NCBI GenBank assembly: GCA_021399435.1
Contig: JAJTUP010000017.1
Span: forward strand, 186,001-250,000
DNA from: Diaporthe sp. PMI_573
Lineage: Eukaryota; Ascomycota; Sordariomycetes; Diaporthales; Diaporthaceae
Direction of reading: 5' to 3'
DNA length: 64,000 nt
Positions within the stretch are counted from its first letter, which is position 1, and each line of letters starts with the position of its first letter. Shown in pieces: positions 22,167 to 32,789 of this stretch. The position numbers were made by a program, and so were the translations under genes. The notes beneath the pieces are model-generated. The model was not told where the DNA came from. It saw only the letters and a list, made by a program, of their open reading frames with translations, and made no database searches.

Positions 22167-24577
22167 CTAGACAATTGACCTTCCCGACGGACTCACCTCG
22201 GGTGGTATAGGAGAAGAGAAACGCTGGTTGACCTCATCTTCAAACTTCCTAGTACCATCCTCAGCACCCGCCCGCGCAACAGCCGCATTGGTAAAATCGG
22301 ACGGGAACGATGAGAAATCAGGCTCGTGGACCTCACTCGCAACGACACGCCCGCCTGACCCCGGATATTCATCATCCCGTATGGGGGTCTCGTCCCGTTG
22401 AAGCGCGAGCTCATCCTGGGGCAGAGGATACCGGGCGATGTCCTCGAGCGCTAGGCTCTTCCACCGCCTTGGCAGGGCCTTGTCCCACCAATGCGCTGAG
22501 GCCGAGTGATCCGACACGTCGTCAGCTGCCTCCAGAGAGAGATCCTGCGACGCTGTCCGGTTGGGAGGTTTCCTGCTGTCCCTCTGGACCTCTGGGAGTG
22601 CCCCGGGGAGGATGGCAATGACAGTCAGGATGAGCATAATGGCGCTGAAGACGAAAAGATAGATGACAAGCTGCTTGTTACCGTCGCCCGCCCCCGCCAC
22701 GATAGCCCTGATGATTATGGCGCCGAGCTTCCCAGCCGCGGCCGAGATGCCGTAGAAGGTCCCCCGGAAGACGGCGGGGAAGATCTCGGCCGCCATGATG
22801 AAGGTCAGGGTGTTGGGCCCGACGTTGAACATGAACTGTGCAAGCGCGTAGAACACCATGCTGACCTCGTGGTCTGGTGTCGCGTACGTCTTGACGACGC
22901 TGGCGCCGGTGGCGATGAACAGCAGCGTGAGGCTTAGGGAGGTTCCTATCAGCAGCCTCTTGCGGTTTGCGAAGTGGACCACCGGAATGGCGACGATGCT
23001 TCCGACAAGTGACGATATTGAGGAGAGTATGAGCGTTCGCACGGCATTGTTGTCCAGGGTCCGCTGGATGGTGGCGTTGGGCGAGCCAGGGTCGGCATTC
23101 CAGATGCTCAGCGTCGCGTCGGAAGCTGGTTTATCCAGCCATAGCATGTTGAGCGTCCTAGGGCTGTCCAGGCTTGTTCCATAAAAGCATACATCCAACA
23201 ATAGCCATATTGTCGACATTCCCACCAGGGGCTTCCAGCCTCCTTCCTTTAAGTATTTGCGGGCCGCTCGAAACCAGGGCGTTGGGTCCTGATCTTTGTG
23301 AGAACGGTGGCGGACACCCGAGGAGACAGATATATCCGATCGTTGGTCGTCTTCTAATTTCCCTCCGACCTGTTGAACCGCGAGAGCAGCTTTTCTAAGA
23401 TCCTTCGTGATACCAGAGAAATATCTAGGAGACTCTGGTATTATGAGCCGAAGGCCGACAGCGATAAGCGCCCTGCAACATTCAGTCAGCTATCAAAGCA
23501 TGAAGAAAAGTTCCATATGAGATGAGAAAGAGTGGGTCATAAGGTGGCCATAGCCTGTCTCAAAGGCTGTAGACTGGCACACCTTTGGGGTACAGGGTGA
23601 AGATGAGAGACGTTTCTCTTGAGGGGTTAAGATTGTATCCGAAAGCTGCTCACAGGACGCCACCCATACCAATCACGATTCGCCAGACTATGTCGATAAC
23701 GATCTTGGACTTGGCTTCATCCGGCTCGTCCATGCCGAGGTCATAGTGTTGCATAAGACTTTGGAGCGAGCCAAGGCCGATACCAACAGCCATCAACCGA
23801 CCAATGCTCTGCATGAGGAATATGGCGGCCATCATAACGGCTCGCGTATCCGTGGACGCAAATTCAGCAGCTATAACAGCCGAAACAGGGTACTATAGAA
23901 CTCGCTGTCAGTTTACTCTTGCAAGAAGGTTCCAGATCAGACAACACAACCTACCTCCGCACCTATCCCGAAGCCCAGTAAACAACGAAAAAAGATGATA
24001 GAAGCATAGATATTCATCGAAGACTTCGGAACGCCTTCTATATCCACGTCCGCCTGCATAAACCCCTGAGAAGACAAGACCAACCCGACAGTAGCCAGGA
24101 TCAAAATGATAAGCTCCCAGCCGTAGAGTCTCTTCCGCCCGCCCCTGTCAGCCAGGTAGCCGAAGACGACCATGCCGAACAGAGTAGCGCTCAGTGTCGT
24201 CAGGTCCAGCATCTCCCCGACCTCGACGTGACTGAGCCCCTGGTCCCTCGGCGGGTAGACATAAAGCAGGGCCGGCGTGACGAAGTTGGTGGCGAAGAGG
24301 CTGTACGAGGACGCCAGGAACCCGATGGCGACGGCGCAGAAGACGGGCCAGTTGAAACCTATGGAGTCGAGGATGCGCAGGATCGCGGTCTCTCGCTCAT
24401 GTCGATCCTAGCACCGAGGGCTGTGAGCCGGGGTCGCTGGGGAACGTGTCTCTCCGGAGGGGCCGGACTCACGGTGATGTGTCCGACGTCTGGGTGGACG
24501 TCGGCCTGCCTCATGGGGTCCGGCAGCCTGAGGCGGGATATCCTCGAGCTCTGCTCGGCCTTGATGCCGTCGAGCAT
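22167..24577 (-). CDS. MFS permease of the phosphate:H+ symporter (PHS) family, four exons
   Basis: Plasma-membrane permease of about 696 residues. Minus-strand exons: 24577-24473, 24395-23955, 23892-23654 and 23472-22167; all phases close. The MFS loop FGYLADRGGRKRLYG, the GFGIGAEYPVSAVIAAEF segment and the helix FNVGPNTLTFIMAAEIFPAVFR place it with Pho84/Git1-like transporters (phosphate or glycerophospho-compounds). The central loop (about 265-320) is hydrophilic. The C-terminus is unusual: about 140 residues of charged, Ser/Pro-rich, non-membrane sequence follow the last TM. The third intron (23473-23653, about 180 nt) is long for this locus. The substrate is inferred from family only. 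Confidence 0.88.
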
Positions 24578-25301
24578 CTTGACAGCGGAAGCGGTGCTTC
24601 AGAGCCGGGAAAGAGGTGGTCCTCGATATTGAGGGTGCATGCACCAGCGCGAGCGCTTCATCTGTGAGAACGTCTGATCCGACTATAGGCCGTTCGGTCG
24701 GATCACCGCTTTATGGGAACCCCCAGGAGCTTCTTAGTCCCAGTCGTGTAACCAATTCATTTGGATCAAGTTGATAAAGCACCCAGGCAGTCAGCATCCA
24801 ATCGTGTCAGCATTTTCCGGTGGGTGGGAAATACGCGCTGGTGGCGGGCAACCCCCCCCCCCCAACGCGGGCTAGCCTGCTCGAAAGGTGCCCTGTCTCA
24901 TTCCAGCCGCAGCAGCCATTTGCCCGTCGTCTCTGCACGTGGTCGGTGGCGCAGCTGGAACCGTCCCAATATATTTGCAGCAGGATTCTGCAACTGCTGT
25001 GCATCAGGGCGGACGCGGGCCTCTGGCGACCCTCCATTGAGACACCGAGGCAGACGTTAAGGCGTTGCGGAGGCGTTGAGGCTCCCCCTCAAAATCAGGG
25101 TCACCAGCCTCCCCCGCGCTGAGGACTGCACCGTTGCAGCACGCGAGCCTTTTCCTGGCCGTCTCGTCTGCTTGGCTCGGTAACAGTCATCCGGAACATC
25201 CTGGAACCATGGACCCGCACGCATCTTAAGAGATGCTTTTTTGACACATCAGATGAAGCTTGGGTGACATCCCAGAGCCCACATCTCATAATCTTGTACC
25301 G
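24578..25301. other. Divergent spacer between permease and STAND-type gene
   Basis: No gene seen. It contains a run of C at 24851-24860 and lies between two divergent starts, so it should hold both promoters. Confidence 0.5.
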
Positions 25302-26429
25302 ATGGATCCCGTCACGGCTTTCGGGGTCGTGGCGGGGATTGTGCAGCTGGGGTCATTTGTGGCAGACCTCGCGGGGCACTTGCGCCGTTCGCGACATCAA
25401 GGAGGACAACTGATCAGGCTCCGGGACATACTCCAAGAACTCTCCCAGCTGAGGCTCCGGATTGGAGACGATCACCCAGACGTTGAGAGGGTGGTGCGGC
25501 TGGTGGAAAAGTGCAGGACGCTGCTCGAGGAGCACGACCCGAAGCTGAGAACCTCCCGCGGGCTGACGTTCGCGTGGCCGGCGAGCCTCGAGAACGAGAT
25601 CCGCATCATCAACGAAGACCTCACGCGCATGTACACGCGACTACTACTATACCGCGTCGAATTCCCGCCAACCCCCAGCTCACTCGGCAGCCAACAAAGT
25701 CAACCAGCACGGACACCTTCCCTTCCGCCCTATGCACTCCTTCCAGAGCCAGCACTCAGTCCAGCACTCAGTCGCAGGGGCTCTCTGGAATTCATCGACC
25801 TCCCAGCCACGCTCTCAATCGGCGAGGACGGGCCCAGGCTCACCCTGCAGCACGTGAACATCCTGGAGAGGGACAACTCGTCCCGCATCCTCCAGTACGA
25901 GAGCGGCGACAAGCAGGTCATCGTCACCCACCGGATCCCCTTCGGCACCAAGCCGAACGCGGACGGCGACGTGCGGGCCCGGCGCGTCAACTTCCTCGCG
26001 CAGCACGAGGTCACGGTCGAGGACCGCGACGGCTTCCGCGTCTACTGCGTGGACCCGACGTACGCCTTCGGCAGCTCCGCCAACTGCGCCAGCTTCATCT
26101 CCAAGGTGCGCGAGCGCGAGCTCGTCGCCACGTTCCTGCCGCGGGAGATCCGCCGCGGCGGCGAGACACGCGCCAGGGCTAAGGTGCTTCGCGTCTGGAG
26201 GAAATCCGGCGAGAGTGCCGGCGGCGGCGGCGGCGTCAGGCCGCCTCTAGTCACGTTGGGCTTCCACGACCGCGTCGAGGGAAGGCAGACCGAGGTGGAC
26301 GTGAGGCTGTATGACCGCACCGTGGCGCAGACCAAGGACAAGAGGGTGCTTGATATCTGGAGGATGGACGGGTCCAGCAAGCTGTCCATTTCTTTTGACA
26401 ACGCAAAGGGTAGGTGGATCCCGTTATGA
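25302..26429 (+). CDS. Protein with fungal STAND/NLR-type N-terminal domain
   Basis: About 375 residues; the first ATG in frame is at 25302 (MDPVTAFGVVAG). The opening, a hydrophobic helix (AFGVVAGIVQLGSFVADLAGHL) followed by a heptad-rich helical stretch to about residue 115, matches the N-terminal domain often found on fungal STAND/NLR proteins and on stand-alone proteins. The rest (about 170-375) has a mixed beta-like composition and no NACHT, ankyrin or WD repeats. The 3' end is uncertain: a GTAGGT donor at about 26411 could link to a downstream open frame ending near 26571, but that intron would be only about 40 nt. Function unknown. Confidence 0.7.
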   Translation: MDPVTAFGVVAGIVQLGSFVADLAGHLRRSRHQGGQLIRLRDILQELSQLRLRIGDDHPDVERVVRLVEKCRTLLEEHDPKLRTSRGLTFAWPASLENEIRIINEDLTRMYTRLLLYRVEFPPTPSSLGSQQSQPARTPSLPPYALLPEPALSPALSRRGSLEFIDLPATLSIGEDGPRLTLQHVNILERDNSSRILQYESGDKQVIVTHRIPFGTKPNADGDVRARRVNFLAQHEVTVEDRDGFRVYCVDPTYAFGSSANCASFISKVRERELVATFLPREIRRGGETRARAKVLRVWRKSGESAGGGGGVRPPLVTLGFHDRVEGRQTEVDVRLYDRTVAQTKDKRVLDIWRMDGSSKLSISFDNAKGRWIPL

Positions 26430-27303
26430 GTTCTCGCTGTCGTACGCAGGAGGTACTGATCCGCGGCACACAGATGCGAAGAGCTTTCTTGACGTCTACC
26501 AGGACGTTCACCCGGAAAAGCCTTCGGCTTCGCCGGCCTATCCGCCCTCACTTCCGCCTCTCAGCTTTTGAGCGCTTGAAAGTTCTGAAGTGAAATGAAT
26601 GTGACTGGCTTGTTTCTCCTGAGAGATTCGTCCGGACGCACAATGATCGGCGCGATCTCCGGAATACGAGAGACGCAACCCCCAAGGTCCTGCGCAGGAG
26701 GTTGGTTCCGGTCGGGCTTCTCACCTTGAGAGGTACGAGCAGAGTTGCCAGAAAGTTCTGATGAGGAGAGCTTTCAACACCACCCGGATGATTCAGTCGT
26801 CTGACTCTGCTCTGGCGGACGAGGACAGCATTGGCTTACTACAACAGTCGCTGTCTGTCGGCAAAAAGCCCAACAGCTGCCTAATTCTGGAATAGGGATC
26901 AGTATGTGGTCCCAACGATCTACCTCAACCATCTGTGCCCACTGCTGACTAGGTTCCCATCCGCAGCTACAGAGGCATCACGTTAGGTGGGGTGTGTCTT
27001 GTGTGGCTGACGAGGTCGTAGTATGGTCGTTCATGCAGAGTAGGATGATGCCAGTGGCGCGGACATAGCATGAAGATGAGTATGCTTCGTATCCGGTCAC
27101 TACCCGAGGGGTCGCCCATGTCGCTGCAATAGCCACGATGACGGAGCATGTGGTGGAACTGTGGAACAGCCAGAAGGAACATCGTCAGCTTGCCTCAGCG
27201 ACGGCTTGTCCAGACGGAGACTCTCGCAGAATGAGATACTGAGGTGCATATAGCATTTACAACAGCGTCTCCATCCGATTGGATATAATTAAACGAATTC
27301 AGC

Positions 27304-27377
27304 CAATGACCAAGAGAACAGTCAATGACCAAGAGAACAGTCAATGACCAAGAGAGCAGTCAATGACCAAGAGAACA
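27304..27377. repeat. 19-bp tandem repeat, about 3.9 copies
   Basis: The unit CAATGACCAAGAGAACAGT is repeated at 27304, 27323, 27342 and 27361. The third copy has one A-to-G change and the fourth is truncated before an A-run. It lies in a non-coding spacer. Confidence 0.95.
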
Positions 27378-29037
27378 AAAAAAATGACTCGGATGTCTCC
27401 TCGCGTCTTGACTGACTTGAATAGTTGGACAGGGACGAGAGGGCCGGGAAATTGATGTTGTTGTGAAACCTCGGTAACAAATTCAGAACCGCCTGTCAGA
27501 CAGGTCGAGAGCCTTGTGATACGCGAAATCTGTGCATCGAGGTGAGTGGTACAGCGTGAAACCATCAGCCTCGCACAAGCACATTCCCACCGCCCATGTT
27601 GCTGGGTCCAGAACTGCTGCTCGGGGACGGTCGAGATTGGATCGACAGCGACCAGGCGGAAGATCGGAACGCACGGAGGGCGTCAGGAGCTATTATGAGG
27701 ACCAAATGACGAGTTGAGGGCATTGTGTGACCTGGTCTTGCCGCGATTTAGTGATGACTGTCTTGGTTGTCCGGTAATACAGCATTACCGCGCGGATGAT
27801 TGGCAAGAGTAATCCTGCTGACAGACAGCAGACTGCAGGCAGGTGAGACAGGAGCATGAGGTAATCCTGGAATGGCTGCGACAGCGACGCGCCAGCTCTG
27901 TGCGCCGGGGCTTGTGCATCTTGGCCCCCCATGGCCGTTGCTTCCGTCGGGTTCATTGTCGTCGTGCGTGGGCAAGTTTGTGGAACTGGAACTCGAACTC
28001 TGTGCTCGTGTAGCATGAGATTGAGATTGAGAACACAAGGGCAGGTAAAGCTTGGAGGACAGGACGGTCCAAACACGGGCGATGGGATCTGCACCCTTGC
28101 TTCCCGTCGTAGGGCTGAGGATCGCCGGCTCAGTCATCGCCTCATGCGGGTTCGATCCTTTTTCGCTCTTGGGAGCTTGCACCGCAGACGCCCACGCAAT
28201 CCCACGCCCGAGGGAGGCCCTTTTCCGACTCCACGCACCGCCATTCCAATTCGTAAAGCCCCAAATAGGCATGACAAAAAGATGCCCTCGAATGATTGGG
28301 TCGATGCAATGTCGGTGATTGGTGGAAACAGTGGTGCAGCCGGGTTTGGGTAAGATTTGTGGTGGCGATTCATCCAGTTGTTGTCGAGACGTGATCTGCT
28401 GCTGACTGACTGTCTGACTGTCCTGGGCCGTTTGCATGGCAGCCACGACACCGCCACACGAACACAGTCAACGTTGAAGCGGGAAGCAGAGGCTAGCACT
28501 GTCTCCAGCCACGCTTGCTCTCTTACACAGTAAACGCCTTGTCGCTTGGCCCCTGTTCCCTGTCCCCTGTTCCCCCGACTTCACACGATGAGCGGGGGAC
28601 CTGAGATGACTTCAACCTCGCTTCGGACTCTCCATCGTCCGCACGTCTCCTCTTGCAGGGCCCATTGGTGGCGATACGGCCCCCAAACTTGCTTGGGAGC
28701 TCGGGATCCTGGCTCGTCAGGGTTACATGCTGCACTTTGTTGGAAGATTAGGGCTGAACCGATGGTAAGGAAGCCTGGGCTGCTGCATGCAGGGCAGCAT
28801 CTGGGCCCTCCAATGATGCGGGACCGGAGCCTCGTCGCTTCCTTGTTGCTCGAAACCTTCGAGGCACAGCAGGCAGGGAAGGGACCACCTACCAGCTCTT
28901 TCTGAGCCAGCTGCCCCACCCCAGTCTCCCGTCTCTCTCTCTCCTTCCGTCCTGTCCCCGATCGATAATCTTGGAAGGGATTATTGCCTGTGGTATCTGC
29001 TTTTTTGACCCTGGCCCCCGCTTCCCTTCTTCCCCCC

Positions 29038-29098
29038 GCCCGCACACACAGACACACACTCACACACACATCCACACCCACATCCACACTCACATCAT
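29038..29098. repeat. CA-rich microsatellite
   Basis: An imperfect CACACA/CATCCACAC run in the long spacer. Confidence 0.8.
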
Positions 29099-30350
29099 CC
29101 ATGTATGTATGCGCACGCCTACCCACGCATTCACACCAACGGGGTGACCAGGACTCAACGGGGGCCCGCACGCGATGTGACTCTGCCCTCAGCAGCTCTA
29201 GTCGGTCGTTTCCGCATCCTATCGGCTTCCACAACTGTTCCTCCGTCATCCCTCCACGCCGATATTTCGTCATTCACCACCTGATTTTCCCTGCAGCTTC
29301 GCGGCGCCCAGTCTGCCCGTCCGCTTGTCCGCCTGTCCGCACCGGCGCCTGCTGGCGACCTTCTGGCGACCTTGTGCCTCTCTCGCAATGCACATGCATG
29401 CGGGCCCAGGGAGATAAGACGAAAAGTACCTGCCAAGCAGCATTCCTCACGGCTCCTCCCCTGCCACTTCGCAATCGCTTGTATCTTTTTCTTCCTTCTG
29501 CCATTCCCTGCTTGCGAGTGGCGCTCAAGTGACCTACCAAGGTAATTCGAAAAGGAACAAACCAGCAGACACGGCTGACCTGTCTAATCCTACCCCACGT
29601 CTCACTCCGCTCTACTGCCTCGTGCCACACCAATCCGTGTTTGTGTGTGTGTGTGTGCAGTACTGATGGGATGGATACCGAGGGATATCGGGAGGGTGCC
29701 CTTGCTTACGTTGCTTACTCCCGGGGTCCCCTACGGCCGGGTGACGTTCGTTGGGACAATAGCCCAGAGGGCATTTTGACGTCCCCGTTAGGCTGCTCCG
29801 CAGGCACTCAGGCATCAGGACACACAGTCTGCCTGAGGGACCCCGGCACCTTTCTATCAGCTCGCCAGCTCGCCAACTTGCCACTTCGCGCGGGCCTTTT
29901 TGTGACCAAGGTCGCTGCGGAGGTCTCCGCTCGATCAGGCTAGGCCCGGCACGCAGTAGCCAGAGGGCAGAGGGCACGAGGCCATGGCAAAACGTTCAAG
30001 GGAGGCCGTGTATGTGGTCGGTCCTTGCAGGACTGCCGAGACATGCGGGCGCGATGCGGGAACCTGCAAGCCCGCCTGCTCGGTGGCTACTACTCTCAGC
30101 CCTATGGGGCCGGCTGTGCGAGTCTCGCGGCGCCCGCCCATCCCTCGAAGACTCTTCTCGTGTGTTGATCACGGCTGTAGCTGTAACTTGCAGCTGCAGC
30201 TGGTCCAGCTCGTCTTGGGTCCATTCATGTCCTGTCCTGCTGTGAGTACGTATCTACATGAGCCCCATGCAAGATAGTCAGACAGCCCGGGGTCCTTGCA
30301 TGAGGTGCACATGGAAGTTCCCTTCCTCCCCCCTAGTGCTGAATACCAAG

Positions 30351-30384
30351 ACAGCAGCCAGCAGCAGCCAGCAGCAGCCGGCAC
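30351..30384. repeat. CAGCAGC-type microsatellite
   Basis: Imperfect AGCAGCC repeats upstream of the NmrA-like gene. Confidence 0.75.
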
Positions 30385-30826
30385 CTCTTCCTGTCACCCA
30401 CACCCACCCGCGGTACGGCTCCCACCACGCCTGGGAGGGTACCAAATTTCCCCCTGCGACCACACCGGCCAGTGGCCTTCATCCCTCATTCCAGCCAGTG
30501 ACGGCGTGCGCAACCCCTGACTCAGGCAGATCACTTTATTTTGCACATGGGTGGTCTCTCCCGAGCAGGTTCTCTCCCCGTGGTCGCCTGTGGTCACCAG
30601 TGGTCACCATTCGCTCGCCCCGTGCCACCGGGTTGACGTCTGCCCCATTCTTTTTTTCTCAAACAACCCCCTTCCAGGCACACCGCGGGAGGCAAACGCG
30701 GGAGGGCGGAGCCTCACCACACCAAAATAAGGGTAGCAGCGCTTGCTTCTTATTAACACGGCTTTCTTCTGGATCCCGGGCAAAATGGGGTGAGAGCCGG
30801 CGTTGACATAACATACACACACAATC

Positions 30827-32141
30827 ATGATGAGAATAGCAATCGCCGGCGGAGGCGGTTTTGCCTACATTCTAGCCGGCGAGATAACCCAGACCGCCAA
30901 TGCCGTTCTTGTTTTGTCCAACAGGGTAAGCAGGCAAGCAAGCAAGCACCGTCACATCCCCATCCCACCTCAACTTGTCCTAATTCAACCCAACCCAACC
31001 CAACCCAACCCGAGCCTCACTCAGCCTTGCCTCGTCGGAATATATTATGCTGACAAGAGACCCACATAGCAACACCCGGAGTTCGAGCCCCTGGGGGCAC
31101 AGGTGGCCGTGGTGAACTTCGCGGACGTCGAGGAGCTTCGCTACGCGCTGCAGGGCGTCGACCTCGTCATATCGACAATACCAGGCCAGTCTCAGCTTAA
31201 CCTCATCGACGCCGCCCACCTCGCGCGCGTCCGCACCTTCGTGCCCTCCGAATTCGAGGGCGCCCTGGCGCGCAGGCCGCCGGCGTCCAACGGCGATCCC
31301 CTCGACCACGGCTCCTCGCAGGCGTTGGAACGCCTCACGGAGCTGTCGCAACCACAGCATTATCAGCAGCAGCAGTCGCACGCCCAACAGCCGCCCGCCC
31401 CGTACCCCATGGGCTTCACCGTCTTCTCGTGCGGCGTGCTGTACGAGCGGCTGGCGCCCGGCGGCCTAGCCGCCTTCAACATCGGCGCCGGGCAGACCCT
31501 CGCCGGACAGGGCGACTACCTGGCGGACGTCGGCAACGCGACGGCTGAGATCGTCGAGTCCAACGCCCAGGGGGGCAGAGTCCTCGTTTCCATGACCTCC
31601 GTCTACGACGTGGCCCGGTTCGTGGCCGCCGCAGTCGAGATCGGCCCGGAGCGCTGGCCGAGAGAGCTCCGTATGCGAGGGGGACCAGCTGAGCGTCCGG
31701 GACATTGTGGGCACGGCGATAAATGTGCGAGGAGGTGAGTCAAGTCGAGTCGAGTTGCGTGGTCGTTGTCGTGGTGCATTCCCCGCCCGATCGCCGGCAG
31801 CGCTCTTATGAATGAGACATGTTTCACACAATGCTGACTGACTTGGGCCGCTCCCAGTGCCATTCAACCTCACCACGCACGAATACGGGGACCTCCAATT
31901 GCACCTTGACTACTCCATCAACACGAGCAACTGGCGCCGCTGGTTTTACTTGCAGCAGCTCCTGGCGACAGCGGACGGGCGCTACGCTCTGGGTCGGGCG
32001 AACCTCAACGAGCTCGTCGACGAGGCCCCGGGCGTCAGCGTCGTGCCAGAGAGGTTCGTGGACTGGCTGAGGCGGTCCTGGGGCCAGCCTCAGCCTCAGA
32101 TCCAGCCCCTTTTTCAAACCACCGTGATGGAAATAGACTGA
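30827..32141 (+). pseudogene. NmrA/isoflavone-reductase-like NAD(P)-binding protein with apparent frameshift
   Basis: Exons 30827-30925, 31070-31734 and 31858-32141 encode a Rossmann-fold protein of the NmrA/PCBER type, about 348 residues if the frame is continuous. The nucleotide-binding start IAIAGGGGFAY, the VISTIPGQSQ and FVPSEFEG segments, and a C-terminal WFYLQQLLA helix support the family. A Gln/His/Pro-rich insert (about residues 125-145) is unusual. At the G run 31679-31683 the frame changes: upstream protein similarity is in one frame and the downstream similarity (QLSVRDIVGTAINVRG) is in the next, as if one G were extra. The last intron fits only the shifted frame. It may be a sequencing or assembly error or a true broken allele, so I label it a pseudogene provisionally. 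Confidence 0.7.
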
Positions 32142-32789
32142 AGGGGTGGGTTTGGGGGGCCATGAATGCTCCTACCTTCCCCCTCTCGCTCCCTCTGTGG
32201 ACTGTGTGAATTAATATGGATGGCATTGCATAGCGTTGGAAATCATGGGCACAGGCATAGCCTGGCATGGCATGCAAAAGTATTGTATTATTATTGTTGT
32301 TACTATGGTATGTGTGTAATGGACAATATTTGTTGTTTTCCCTCCCCACACGGGTGATCGATCATGCACGGTGAAATTGTAAGTATCCCCCCAATCTGCC
32401 GATTCCGATCTCATCCTCAAATCGCGTACGATCCCGCATCGTATTCGACAAACCAGTGCAGCTCAACTCCACAAATCTAGGTCGTATTGCACACCGGTCG
32501 ACCCTCGCGGGAATCTCGGCTGTGGCGCATACTTATCCACATCGGGCCTGGAAGCCCGACCTGCCAACCTTTGAACCTCTTGGCCGCGGGCACCACGCGA
32601 CAGGCATGAACCCATCACGGCCGTCACCTTCCGCTTTCGAACACCTAGTCGCAACAATGACGATCCGTCGCCCCAGAAAGTGTCCTCGTTATTAGAGCGA
32701 GACATCCGCACACGGGACTACGCCGGCCGCCTTGCGGCGCCCCTGGCGGGAAAAAGCAATTCCCTAGGCTCCGACACAGCGAGGAAACC
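32142..32789. other. Spacer between NmrA-like gene and metalloprotease
   Basis: No gene is supportable. The right part should be the metalloprotease promoter. Confidence 0.5.

Larger units (their letters stand above)
26430..30826. other. Long gene-poor spacer
   Basis: About 4.4 kb without a gene I can support. It contains a four-unit 19-bp tandem repeat (27304-27377), CA/CT-rich DNA and microsatellites (about 29040-29100, 29641-29658, 30351-30384). The right part may be promoter and 5' UTR of the NmrA-like gene. Open frames of 120-230 codons occur on both strands but have low-complexity Ser/Pro/Arg/Gln composition and no recognisable domain. Confidence 0.45.

Noticed and set aside
28143..28158. 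Isolated B-box-like word GGGTTCGATCC suggesting a tRNA gene
   Set aside because: No A box at the right distance and no cloverleaf stems around it.
27748..28446. Open frame of about 230 codons on the minus strand in the spacer
   Set aside because: It begins at a non-ATG codon, has Ser/Gln/Pro low-complexity composition and no recognisable domain; open frames of this length also occur in other frames of the same region.
28581..29273. Open frame of 230 codons on the minus strand
   Set aside because: Much of it is translated from CA/CT-rich microsatellite DNA; no domain and no splice support.
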